Source: Elephas maximus indicus
Taxonomy: Eukaryota > Chordata > Mammalia > Proboscidea > Elephantidae
Length of the DNA: 64,000 bases
NCBI RefSeq assembly: GCF_024166365.1
Contig: NC_064822.1
Location: 142,916,823 to 142,980,822, forward strand
Direction: 5' to 3'
Shown: positions 1 to 12,100 of the stretch, in pieces
Layout: each line of letters starts with the position of its first letter
How positions within the stretch are numbered: position 1 is the first letter of the stretch
Notes under the pieces: model-generated
Seen by the model: the letters and a program-made list of their open reading frames with translations, nothing else
Told to the model about the DNA's origin: nothing
The model's database searches: none
Program-made: the position numbers and the translations under genes

Positions 1-2340
1 CTTTGGTAAGATTTATTCCTAAGTATTTTATCTTCTTGGGGGCTATAGTGAATGGTGTTGATTTGGTGACTTCCTCTTTGATGTTCTTTTTGTTGATGTA
101 GAGGAATCCAAGTGATTTTTGTATGTTTATCTTATAACCTGAGACTCTGCCAAACTCTTCTATTAGTTTCAGTAGTTTTCTTGAGGATTCCGTAGGGCTT
201 TCTGCGTATAAGATCATGTCATCTGCAAATAGAGATAATATTACTTCCTCCTTGCCAATCTGGATGCCCTTTATTTCTTTGTCTAGCCTAATTGCTCCGG
301 CTAGGACCTCTAGCACAATGTTGAATAAGAGCGGTGATAAAGGGCATCCTTGTCTGGTTCCAATTCTCAAGGGAAATGCTTTCAGGCTCTTTCCATTTAG
401 AGTGATATTGACTGTTGACTTTGTACAGATGCCCTTTATCATGTTGAGGAATTTTCCTTCAATTTCTGTTTTGCTGAGAGTTTTTTATCATGAATGGGTG
501 TTGGACTTTGTCAAATGCCTTTTCTGCATCAATTGATAAGATCATGTGGTTTTTGTCTTTTGTTTTATTTATATGGTGGATTGCATTAATGGTTTTTCTA
601 ATATTAAACCAGCCTTGCATACCTGGTATAAATCCCACTTGGTTGTGGTGGATTATTTTTTTGATATGTTGTTGAATTCTGTTGGCTAGAATTTTGTTGA
701 GGATTTTTGCGTCAATGTTCATGAGGGATATAGGTCTGTAATTTTCTTTTTTTGTGATGTCTTTACCTGGTTTTGGTATCAGGGATATGGTGGCTTCATA
801 GAATGAGTTAGGTAGTATTCCGTCATTTTCTATGCTTTGAAATAGCTTTAGTAGTAGTGGTGTTAACTCTTCTCTGAAAGTTTGGTAGAACTCTGCAGTG
901 AAGCCGTCTGGGCCAGGGCTTTTTTTGTTGGGAGTTTTTTGATTACCGTTTCAATCTCTTTTTTTGTTATGGGTCTATTTAGTTGTTCTACTTCTGATTG
1001 TGTTAATTTAGGTAGGTAGTGTTTTTCTAAGAGTTCATCCATTTCTTCAAGGTTTGCAAATTTGTTAGAGTACAATTTTTCGTAATAATCTGATATGATT
1101 CTTCTAATTTCAGTTGGGTCTGTTGTGATGTGGCCCATCTCATTTCTTATTCGGGTTACTTGTTTCCTTTCCTGTGTTTATTTCTTTAGTCAGGCTGGCC
1201 AATGGTTTATCAATTTTGTTAATTTTTTCAGAGAACCAGCTTTTGGCTTTGTTAATTCTTTCAATTGTTTTCCTGTTCTCTAATTCATTTAGTTCAGCTC
1301 TAATTTTTATTATTTGTTTTCTTCTGGTGCCTGATGGATTCTTTTGTTGCTCACTTTCTGTTTGTTCAAGTTGTAGGGACAGTTCTCTGGTTTTGGCTCT
1401 TTCTTCTTTTTGTATGTGTGCATTTATCGATATAAATTGACCTCTGAGCGCTGCTTTTGCTGTGTCCCAGAGGTTTTGATAGGAAGTGTTTTCATTCTGG
1501 TTGCATTCTATGAATTTCCTTATTCCCTCCTCAATGTCTTCTATAACTCAGTCTTTTTTCAGCAGGGTATTGTTCAGTTTTCAAGTATTTGATTTCTTTT
1601 CCCTGATTTTTCTGTTACTGATTTCCACTTTTATGGCCTTATGGTCTGAGAAGATGCTTTGTAATATTTCGATATTTTGGATTCTGCAAAGGTTTGTTTT
1701 ATGACATAATATGTGGTCTCTTCTGGATAATGTTCCATGTGCGCTAGAAAAAAAAGTATAGTTTGCAGCAGTTGGGTGGAGTGTTCTGTATAAGTCAATG
1801 AGGTGAAGTTGGTTGATTGTAGCAATTAAGTCTTCCGTGTCTCTATTGAGCTTCTTGCTGGATGTCCTCTCCTTCTCTGAAAGTGGTGTGTTGAAGTCTC
1901 CTACTATAATTGTGGAGGTGTCTATCTCACTTTTCAGTTCTGTTAAAGTTTGTTTTATGTATCTTGCAGCCCTGTCATTGGGTGCATAAATATTTAATAT
2001 GGTTGTATCTTCCTGGTCAATTGTCCCTTTAATCATTATGTAGTGTCCTTCTTTATCCTTTGTGCTGGATTTAACTTTAAAGTCTATTTTGTCAGAAATT
2101 AATATTGCTAGTCCTGCTCTTTTTTGCTTATTGTTTGCTTGACATATTTTTTTCCATCCTTTGAGTTTTAGTTTGTTTGTGTCTCTAAGTCTAAGGTGTG
2201 TCTCTTGTAGGCAGCATATAGATGGATCTGTTTCTTATCCAGTCTGAGACTCTCTGTCTCTTTATTGGTGCATTTAGTCCATTTACATTCAGCGTAATTA
2301 TAGATAAGTATGTGTTTAGTGCTGTCATTTTGATGCCTTT
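1..2340 (-). pseudogene. L1 ORF2 remnant (endonuclease and start of reverse transcriptase)
   Basis: On the minus strand the endonuclease part starts near 2340 (CCLQETH at about 2220). It includes NIYAPN, IIVGDFNTPLS and a C-terminal SDHKAI segment (2036-1581). RT-side pieces follow: LPTKKA at 1138-863 and [19 protein letters not shown] with the catalytic-region DAEKAFD at 722-459. Stops and frame changes separate the pieces. The C-terminal half is off the window. Confidence 0.87.
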
Positions 2341-2973
2341 TTATGTGTGTTGTTGACAATTTCATTTTTCCACTTACTTTTTTGTGCTGAGACATTTTTC
2401 TTTGTAAATTGTGTGTTCCTCATTTTCATAGTGTTTGACTTTATGTTTGCTGAGTCGTTATGTTTTTCTTGGTTTTTATTTTGAGTTATGGAGTTGTTAT
2501 ACCTCTTTGTGGTTACCTTAATATTTACTCCTATTTTTCTAAGTAAAAACATAACTTGTATTGTCCTATATCACCTTGTATCCCTCTCCATATGGTAGTT
2601 CTGTGTCACCTGTATTTAGTCCCTCTTTTTGATTATTGTGATCTTTTACGTATTGACTTCAATGATTCCCTGTTTTGAGCTTTTTTTTTCTTTTTAAAAT
2701 TAATCTTAATTTGTTTTTGTGATTTCCCTATTTGAGTTGGTATCAGGATGTTCTGTTCTGTGACCTTGTGTTGTGCTGGTATCTGATATTATTGGTTTTC
2801 TGACCAATTTCCTTTAGTATTTCTTGTAGCTTTGGTTTGGTTTTTGCAAATTCTCTAAGCTTGTGTTTATCTGTAAATGTTTTAATTTCGCCTTCATATT
2901 TGAGAGAGAGTTTTGCTGGATATATGATCCTTGGCTGGCAGTTTTTCTCCTTCAGTACTCTATGTATGTCATC

Positions 2974-3767
2974 TCATTGCCTTCTTGCCTGCATGGTTTC
3001 TGCTGAGTAATCTGAACTTTTTCTTATTGATTGTCCTTTGTAGGAGACCTTTCTTTTATCCCTGGCTGGTTTTAAAATTTTCTCTTTATCTTTGGTTTTG
3101 GCAAGTTTGATGATAATATGTCTTGGTGATTTTCTTTTTGGATCAATTTTAAATGGGGTTCGATAAGCATCTTGGATAGATATCCTTTCGTCTTTCATCA
3201 TGTCAGGGAAGTTTTCTGCCAACAGATCTGCAACTATTCTCTCTCTGTTTTCTGTTGTCCCTCCCTGTTCTGGGACTTCAATCACACGCAAGTTATTCTT
3301 CTTGATAGAGTCCCACATGATTCTTATGGTTTCTTCATTTTTTTAAATTCTTTTATCTGAATTTTTTTTTCAGCTATGTTGGTGTCAGTTCCCTGGTCCT
3401 CCAGATTTCCCACTCTGCATTCCAATTGCTCGAGTCTGCTCCTCTGACTTCCTATTTAGTTGTCTAATTCTGTAATTTTATTGTTAATCTTTTGGAATCC
3501 TGAATGCTGTCTCTCTATGGATTCTTGAAGCTTATTAATTTTTCCACTATATTCTTGAATAATCTTTTTGAGTTCTTCAACTGCCTTATCAGTGTGTTTC
3601 TTGGCTTTTTCTGTAGATTGCCTTATTTCATTTCTGAGGTCATTCCTGATGTCTTGAAGCATTCTGTAAATTAGTTTTTTATATTCTGCATCTGGCAATT
3701 CCAGGATTGTATCTTCATTTGGGAAAGATTTTGATTCTTTAGTTTGGGGAGTTGTAGAAGCAATCAT
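2974..3767 (-). pseudogene. L1 ORF1 remnant (RNA-binding chaperone)
   Basis: Two open pieces on the minus strand. The first (3767-3456) is a charged heptad-rich coiled coil. The second (3318-2974) carries the conserved C-terminal ORF1p region (GGTTENRERIVADLLAENFP, then the RRKSPRH-like basic stretch and MQARRQ). They lie in different frames with stops between, so the gene is broken. Confidence 0.85.
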
Positions 3768-5390
3768 GGTCTGCTTCTTTATGTGGTTTGATATCTACTG
3801 CTGTCTCCGAGCCATCACTAAGATATTGTAGTGATTTATTCTGTATTTGCTCACTGAGTCTTACATTGTTTTGTTTTCTTTCAATATAAGTAGATGGGCT
3901 ACTAGATTGCGCTGTCTTGATTGTTGTAGCCCCTGAGTCACTTATGTCCTATTACCAGCTGGTTTGGGCTATTACCAGATATGTAAGCCTAAGAGTCCAT
4001 TCACTATTCTTGAGTAGAATCTGATTTTGGGTCATCAAGTGTGTGATGCAGACTGTCACCTATCCACCTAGAGTAGTAGTGGTGATAGTTGTGTGCACCA
4101 GATTCTAGTAGCAGCAGGGGTTCACAGTCTGGGGGGGGGCAGGATGCTGACAGGCATCCCCCAAGTGTCAGTGAGGTAGGTGTGTCTCTATTCCTAAAGC
4201 ACTTTGGTGGGTGAGCTCTGCAGCTGTACCTTAGGCCCTCAATGCAAGTACCTCTACAGATTGGTAGGTGTCACCCTCCTTAGACCCCTAAGGCAGGAGG
4301 CTAGGAGGTCTGGGAGGAGCTTCAGCCCTCAGTTCCCTGTTGTGGTTCAGTGAGGGCTTTGTTGAATACCTAGAGATATCAGACCTGGGAAACTTGTCTT
4401 TCCAGTAATCCGCTAAAACAATTAGAGTCAGATTACTATCAGAAATGCCTTTGCATTATAATAGCCACTTTGTTCCCTGTAGGGATGAAAGCGCAAGACT
4501 GTGGATCACGTATGCTTGGCTGGAGCTGGTTCTGTGTTTTTAGTCCAATTAGGGAAGGATTTTTGGTCCCTGGGTTTTTGTGGTTGCTTCTCTCAGGCCA
4601 GGAGAATGGGTTAGGAAAAGACCAAAAAAAAAAAAAAAAAAAGATAGAAGAACCGCAGTGCAGTTGTTCACTCTCTGGCTCAGGAAATTCCAATGTTAAT
4701 GAAGCTGCCTGGGAAGGGGAGGGGAGGGTTCAGATAAATAGGAGAGAGTAGCATCCCGGAATATAGACAAAGTTACTTATCTTGGTTGGGAAGACTGTTT
4801 TATCTGAGATTCCCGAGGGGCGCGTGTGTGCGCTGGCTGGGTAGAGATTGCCCCCGAGGGTCAAGCCCGCGTCCCGTGCTTGCGCTGTCTCAGAAGCTGC
4901 GGTTAGTTCCTCCGCTCCCTATCCAAAGCCCAGCGCCAAGGTTCCCCGGCTGGGACGCTGCACTCCCGTCTCCAAAACCAGTCGCTGCCTCCTGGTGACT
5001 TCTCCTCCTGTTAGCTGTGTTGCTGCGCTGCCTGCGTGCACTGGCTGGGCTTCCCCCGAGGTCAGTTCAGGGGGCTAGGGCTGCGCCCCATGTTTGCCAC
5101 ATCTCAGGATGCAGTGCTCAGCTCCCCTGCGCCCAGTCCAAAGCCCGGCGCCAAGGTTTCCTGACTGGGACGCTGGCCCCAGGCTCTGAAAACAGTCACT
5201 GCTTCCCCGTGGTTGTTCGTTCTCAGTCTCTGTCACTCAGGTCAACTCTTTAGATCTGTGTTTGATGGTCAGGGTTTGTAGATTGTCATGTATGTGATCG
5301 ATTCACTTGTTTTTCCGAGTCTTTGTTGCAAGAGGGATCCGAGGTAGCCTCTACCTAGTCAGCCATCTCGGCCCCGCCCTCGGGTAATGA

Positions 5391-5868
5391 TTTTTATACA
5401 GTCCATTTCATTTTTGAAAACTTCCAGTATTCCTAGATTCATACATCATACATTCCATCCTCCAATTATTGATGATATTTGCTGCTGTTTCTTCTCATTT
5501 TGAGTCATGTCATCTCAGCAAATGAATGTCCTAAATGCTTGACTGCATCCACATCATTAATGTCAACTCTACTTTGAGAAGGCAGTTCTTCTCTAGTATA
5601 TTTTGAGCGCCTTCCAACCTGAGGGGCTCATCTTTTGGCACTATATCAGACAATGTTCTGCTATTATCCAGAATGTTTTCACTGGCCAATTTTTTCAGAA
5701 GTAGTTCACCAGGTCCTTTTCCCAGTCTTAGCCTGGAAGCTCTGCTGAAACCTGTCCACCATGGTGACCCTGCTTGTATTTGAAATACTGGTTGCATAGC
5801 TTCCAGCATCCCAGCAACATACAAGCCACCAGAGTAAGACAAACTGACAGAGAAGCTTCTAGTAGCTG
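5391..5868 (-). mobile_element. RTE (BovB-like) LINE fragment, 5' region
   Basis: Homologous to the 5' part of the near-full-length RTE at 39141-42249: shared phrases include ctgtttcttctcattttgag, gaggggctcatctt and actatatcagacaatgttct. It abuts the L1 5' end with no gap, suggesting the L1 landed inside it. The rest of the RTE would lie left of the window. Confidence 0.85.
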
Positions 5869-5879
5869 TCAGCAATCCT

Positions 5880-6112
5880 GGTAAATGCATCTGTCTCCAT
5901 TGCCTGTCTTCCTTTTCTTCCTGTGTGTCTCTATGTCTATTCTGCCTCTCTTGTTTATAACTCAGAAGTGATTAGATTTAAAACCCATCCTTTCAGCCAT
6001 GACCTAATTAACATAACAAAGAAAATACCCAAACAGGATCATATTTACAGGTATAGGGGCCAAGATTTCAATATGTATTTTTGGGAGACACAATTCAATC
6101 CATAGCAAGTAT
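5880..6112. repeat. Old mammalian interspersed repeat, unassigned family
   Basis: The stretch (tgtgtctctatgtctattctg ... ataactcagaagtgattag ... gacacaattcaatccatag) is clearly related to 43735-44262. I recognise the pattern as a common mammalian interspersed repeat but cannot name the family. It ends just upstream of PTPRQ exon 1. Confidence 0.6.
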
Positions 6113-6140
6113 AATTGAACTGATATCCTTTGCTTTCCAG

Positions 6141-6188
6141 ATGGAGAAATCAATTGTTCTACTGCTGTGGTTACAATATGTTGTAAAG
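6141..6188 (+). CDS. PTPRQ: PTPRQ long form, exon 1: start codon and signal-peptide-like segment
   Basis: Sixteen codons, [16 protein letters not shown], ending at a gtaaga donor in phase 0, which suits the phase-0 acceptor of the next exon. The basic start followed by a hydrophobic stretch ([11 protein letters not shown]) looks like a secretory signal. The ATG is directly preceded by a pyrimidine-rich tract ending in cag, so this may be the second exon of a transcript with an upstream untranslated exon. It is the least certain exon because it is short; a different upstream start is possible. Confidence 0.62.
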
Positions 6189-9100
6189 GTAAGATAATTT
6201 TGAGCATGCACCTTTTGGCATACCAAAAAATGTTCAAAGCTTTGTAAGCTGGGATTTGTTATAGAGACTGTCGTTATCTGTGATAGTAAATAATGTAAAA
6301 GGTATAAAACTAACTTTTATGATGTGTAATTCATTTTTTTAATTCATGCTTCGTGTATGTGATAAAACATGTCTATATCATTTTAAGCATGTCTGTCATT
6401 TAGTATTAGTAATCACATTGCATATTAATGTGATAAGCTTTTTGATACAATATAACATCTAATAGCTATACAATAGTAGTAAATGTTTTTAATTGATTCC
6501 ACAGTGAAGAAAGCTAAAAGCAAGTAATTCTTATTTTTTATTTATTTTATTTTAAAAAATATATACATATTTATACTTTGTATCTGTGTGTGTGTGTGAA
6601 ATTACAGTGATTCATGTCCTTTGTTAAAATTTGAAAATTTAGAAATTTTGAAGAAAATAAAGGTTATCAATTTCACTACCTAGAGAAAATGTTGTTAATC
6701 TTTTAGTGTATTCAAAATGTTTTATACTGAGTATATATTTTATAATGAATAATTCTATATTTTGAATATGTATTTACTGACTCATAGATTGATAGTGTTT
6801 CCTAGTCTTCTCTTCTTTGACCTAACATTATACAGTGAACATTATCCTTTGTCATTAAAACTTTTAAGTATTTCAGTGACTAATTATTATGTCATTTCTT
6901 CATCTATTCTTTCATCATTTGAATTATTTTATTATTTGATAAAGCAAATTACAATTGTTTTTAAAAACCATGTTAAATTTACTGAATTTGAACCATCACT
7001 TTCAAGGACTGTTCCTTATGGTTGATGATTTTTTTGACTGAGCTACATCACTGATATTCAAATACATGCTTGGTTAAAAAGGGTAATCCCCTCCACTTCC
7101 TCCTTTCATTTTTTGAACACTTGGACACAGTTGATTTGTTTGCTCACACCCCTCTCTGCATCAGTTGTTTTTAATTTTTGTTGTGCTTTAAGTGAAAGTT
7201 TACAAATCAAGTCAGTCTCTCACGCAAAAACTTATATACACTTTGCTACATAATCCCAGTTGCTCTCTCCCTAATGAGACAGCCCACTCCCTCCCTCTAC
7301 TCTCTCTTTTCATGTCCATTTCGCCAGCTTCTAACCCCCTCTACCCTCTCATCTCCCCTCCAGGGAGGAGATGCCAACATATTCTGAAGTGTCCACCTGA
7401 TCCAAGAAGCTCATTCCTCACCAGCATCCTTCTTCAACCCATTGTCGAGTCCAATCCATGTCTGAAAAGTTGGCTTTGGGAATGGTTCCTGTCCTGGGCC
7501 AACAGAAAGTCTGGGGGCCATGACCACTGGGGTCCTTCTAGTCTCAGTCAGGCCATTAAGTCTGGTCTGTGCATCAGTTTTTATTACTTCTTTTAAAACA
7601 TTTATTAAGCCTCAACTGTGTATCAGAAACAATACCATGAAATTGAGAATACAAAAGATCACATTGAGTTGATCTCAATGAGCACATCGTAGGTCTAAAG
7701 GAGAAGACACATTTATAGAGACAATTTCAATAAAGTAAGATAAGTATGATAAATATATATTCATTACTTTATATGTATTACTACACAGTAATATATATAA
7801 ATTATATTTATATATGAATAATATATGAAATATGTGTTATAGTAATATATGACTATTAGGATATTTATGTTACTATATATTCATTACTCTTCAAAAGAAA
7901 AGTAAATATTAGCCAGGTAAGTAGAGTCGTAGAGGAAGAAAAGGATGATTAGGCAGGGCCAGGGAAAATATTTCTGGCTGATATAAGCAAGAGAGTTTCA
8001 GAATTATAAAATAGGGAATAGAATGAGTAAAGGAATGAGGCAAGAAATATCATGGTAAGAAGAATAAATTTTAAGCAGTTCAATAAATTTCTCTGGTCCC
8101 CTAACCAATTATATTGGGTTTGTATCATCTTGAATGCTAAATTTGTATTGAATTTAGTGAATCTATTCTTAACTCCGGAAACCCTGGAGGCATAGTGGTT
8201 AAGTGCTACGACTGCTAACCATAAGGTTCGGCAGTTCGAATCTGCCAGGCACTCCTTGGAAGCTCAATGGGGCAGTTCTACTCTGTCCTATAGGGTCGCT
8301 ATGAGTCAGAATCAACTCGACGGCACTGGGTTTGGTTTTGCTTGGTTTTTCTTAACTTCAAAGTTGCTATGTTAAAAGGAAAAATTAAATCAAAAACAGA
8401 AAAATCAAGTAAAATACCTGACTAAATGAGAGGACAGAAAGGAGAAGAGTGATTTTGTTACTAGTGATTTAGCTGAGGCAGAGAGAGAACAGATTAAGAA
8501 ATAAAAGGATTGTAAGTTTTTCTGTACATTTTTTCCTTTCCAAAAATCATTCGGTGTTATCGTAATGTCTCTCCAACATTTCTTTTCAAGCATTAGGTGC
8601 CTAATGGGAACCTTGTACCTTTGGATATTTCCCATTCAGATTCGGCTTTGGGAGAAGTCAAACTCCTAATTAGGCTTACTTATTGAACAGGGATTATGGA
8701 TTTATTCTGTAGAATTGATGGGTTTATTGAAATATAGCTGGGACCCCACAATAGAGAATCTGCTTCAGTAAGGTGGAGATAAGAAGGAACCCTAGGGATC
8801 CATGTTCCTATTGGGAACACCCAGGTGATTCTGATGCAGGTGATCTGATTCATAGCCTTCTTTTTGGGAACTGCTTCTCTCTCTATAAGCTGACTTGATG
8901 TCCTATAGATTTAGAAACAGTGTTTCTTGAACTTCCCCTGTAAAGAAAGGGTCCACATAGAACTTAGGGGAGTTAAGCACATTTTTGGGAATTCTAGGGA
9001 TATAGTTTAAAGTGCTCACTAAAATTTTCATTACAAAATAATCCTTTAAATTACAAGTTGGAAATACAAATGAAAATGTTTCCACATCTAATGAAAGTAG

Positions 9101-12100
9101 TTGGTCTTGCAAAATTGTATCATGAGATCTTCGGTGTCATTTCTGACACCAAGGCCATATTTTTCAACTACTGATCCTTCTTTGTTTCCAACTTTCACAT
9201 TCCAGTCACCAGTAATTACTAATTCATCTTGATTGCATGTTTGATCAATTTCAGACTGAAGAAGTTGATAAAAATCTTTAATTTCTTCATCTTTGTCATT
9301 AGTGGTTGGTGCATAAATTTGAATAATAGTTGTATTAACTGGTCTTCTTTGTAGGTGTATGGATATTACTCTATCACCAACAGCATTGTACTTAAGGATA
9401 GATCTTGAAATGTGCTTTTTGATAATAAATGCAGTGCTGTTCCTTTTCAACTTGTCATTCCCTGCATAGGAGACCATATGATTGTCTGATTCAAAATGGC
9501 CAATACTAGTCCGTTTCAGGTCACTAATGCTTAGGATATTGATCTTTATGCAGTCCATTTCATTTTTGGTGACTTTCAACTTTCCTCGATTCATACTTTG
9601 TACATTCCACATCATGGTTACTAACGGGTGTTTGCAGCTGTTTCTTCTCATTTTAAATCATGCCATATCAGCAAACGAAGGTTCTGAAAGCTTGACTCCA
9701 TCCACATCATTAAGGTCGACTTGACGTTGAGGACTCTTCCCCAGTCGTATTTTGAGTGCCTTCCAACCTGAGGGGCTCATCTTCTGGCTCTATATCAGAC
9801 AGTATTCCACTCCTATTCATAAAGTTTTCACTGGCCAGTTTTTTCAGAGATAGATCGCCAGGTCCTTCTCAGTCTGTCTTAATCTGGAAGCTTGACTAAA
9901 ATCTGTCCACCATGGGTGACCCTGCTGGTATTTGAAATACTGGTGGCACAGCTTCCATCATCACAGCAACACACAAGCCACCAGAGTATGCCAAACTTCC
10001 AGATGAGTGGTGTCATTACTGCTTTACAGATTATGTTGGGAGTAATCACTGGGGAGAAAGATCACTTTTGGCTAAAGATGTGGTATAGTGGGGCATTTTA
10101 AGGCTGTTTTAAACAGAAATTTTGATAAATACATTGTTCTCCTAAGATTTGAAATCTTTTCTGTCACATACCCATTGCTGTTGAATTGATTCCAACTCAT
10201 AGTGACACTATAGGACAGAGTAGTACTGCTCCATAGGGTTTCCAAAGAGAGATTGGTGAATTTGAACTGCTGACCTTTCTGTTAGCAGCCAGACTCTTAA
10301 CCACTGTTCCTCCAGGGCTCCCTTCTTCTGTGGTCTATCTATTTTACCTAGATTACGTGAGTCAAGTGTTTTTCATTGCAGAGTCGAACATTTTGTATTC
10401 AAACTTATTTTCACTACAAGTTTTTTGTCAAAAATATGTGTAAAATAAGTAAATTTGTGAGTCATTATCATTAAGGTGAGCAATTGACACACCAGGTAGA
10501 GGTGTTTTTTCTTGTGACTTTGAGTCTCTTCCTCTTCTCTAACCCCCGGAACAGAGTGCTTCCTAGTTTGAGAAACATGGGTCTTAAACTTCCTTGCTCT
10601 TATTTTCTTTGCCTTTCTTAAGTCATTTTCAAAATCATATTTATAAATGATTAGAGTATAAGAGTATCCAATTGATAATGTTTAATTCACTTGTGGAAAC
10701 TGAAATGTTTTTCCTTTATAATTTGGCATATGGTTTCATTTTGATAAATTTGCTTATAAAATAATAATGAACCACTTTTATTTCTTACAGTTACTTTTCT
10801 TCCCCCATTTCAGATCTCAAAAAGTTTCCATTATATACCAATGAGTAAGCAGACAACCACTGTTTTTATTGAGTGGAATGAATTTCCTAAGGGAGGAAAT
10901 CCTGAATTTTATTTTTTAAAATATCAACTCGTAAATGATTTTGCTCAAAAAGTAAGGCATCTCTTTTGGTTCTGATAAAAAGTAAGCATAGCATTGTTTT
11001 AACCAAATGCCACATAATAAATAGAAATTTAATAGTTATTTAGATTCTTTTTGTTTCATTAATACATAAAACGTTAGCATTTTATGAAATATAATCTTCA
11101 ATAAACAATTGATCAAATGACTTTTTTTATATAAATGGCTATATATTTACCCTTTTAGAATTTGTATTATACAGAGAGTAATTATTTAAAAAAATCAAGC
11201 ATTTTATCTAAAAACAAAATATTTTATGCATATGCTTATGTTTCATATTGAAAAATTGCTTTTTATGGAGAGGATTGCAAAAATCAGGCTATTAATATAT
11301 CAGACACAGTTAATGCTCAGTAAACATTTCTTAAGTAGATGAATCTGATTACTTACAGAATGTCAAAAGCATTCCTGCAGAACAACAAAAGCTTCAGAAA
11401 TCAATAATAACACTAGAGGAAAATAAAGACTATCACATTACTATACAGTCCATAAAATATGGAAACATTTTAACTGAAAAGTCATTTCAAATCCGTAAGT
11501 AATATGTACATATTGTTCAAATATGACCTAATGATGAAAGGCAAAATGTTTAATTATCAGATAATTTGAATTTTACAGTGATTAACAACTGTTTAATGGT
11601 AGTCCAAATATACATCATTATAGTAATCTTTTGATGTTTAATATAAGGTAAATTCCACAGTTTACAAAGGAATTGTATACTAAAGTAAGAATAAAACTTT
11701 TAGTATTGCTATTTGATATATACTGATAACAATAGATGGTTATAGCAGAGGTGTTACATACAGTCTAGATTATTTAGAAAATATAATGTGGATTTCTAAT
11801 CTAATTCCTCAATTCTATGTAGAGTGCAAGAAACTCCCATATAGTATAGAAAATATGAGTATATAGTAGGTTTTCCCATTTGGTGACACTTTTCTTATTG
11901 ACTGTATGTATATTTTTATTCAGTTTTATTTGAATCATTACTAATTCCTCCTTCTGATTTTTTTTTAGGTGGAGTCTCAACTAGCAATATTAAAACAATA
12001 ATAACAAGTACAAGTGTTTCCTTTAACTGGAGTGTACTGTCTACCAGTGACTTTTCAGTGTCAATCTCTCTTAATAATTTTTCAAAAATTGTACAAAACA

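Larger units (their letters stand above)
1..5382 (-). mobile_element. L1 LINE, near full length, antisense to the gene, cut by the left edge
   Basis: Read on the minus strand, the element starts near 5382 with the L1-type 5' end (complement of gccatctcggccccgccc) and a GC-rich 5' UTR (about 3800-5382). It then has ORF1 (3767 down to about 2950) and ORF2 from about 2340 down to the window edge. ORF1 and ORF2 are split by stops and frameshifts, so it is not an active copy as read. The 3' end is outside the window. Confidence 0.92.

Noticed and set aside
4786..5253. GC-rich plus-strand open frames
   Set aside because: They are in the L1 5' UTR; composition, not a gene.
8177..8350. tRNA-like heads of AfroSINEs as tRNA genes
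   Set aside because: They are SINE copies with degenerate internal promoters and RTE tails, repeated throughout the window.
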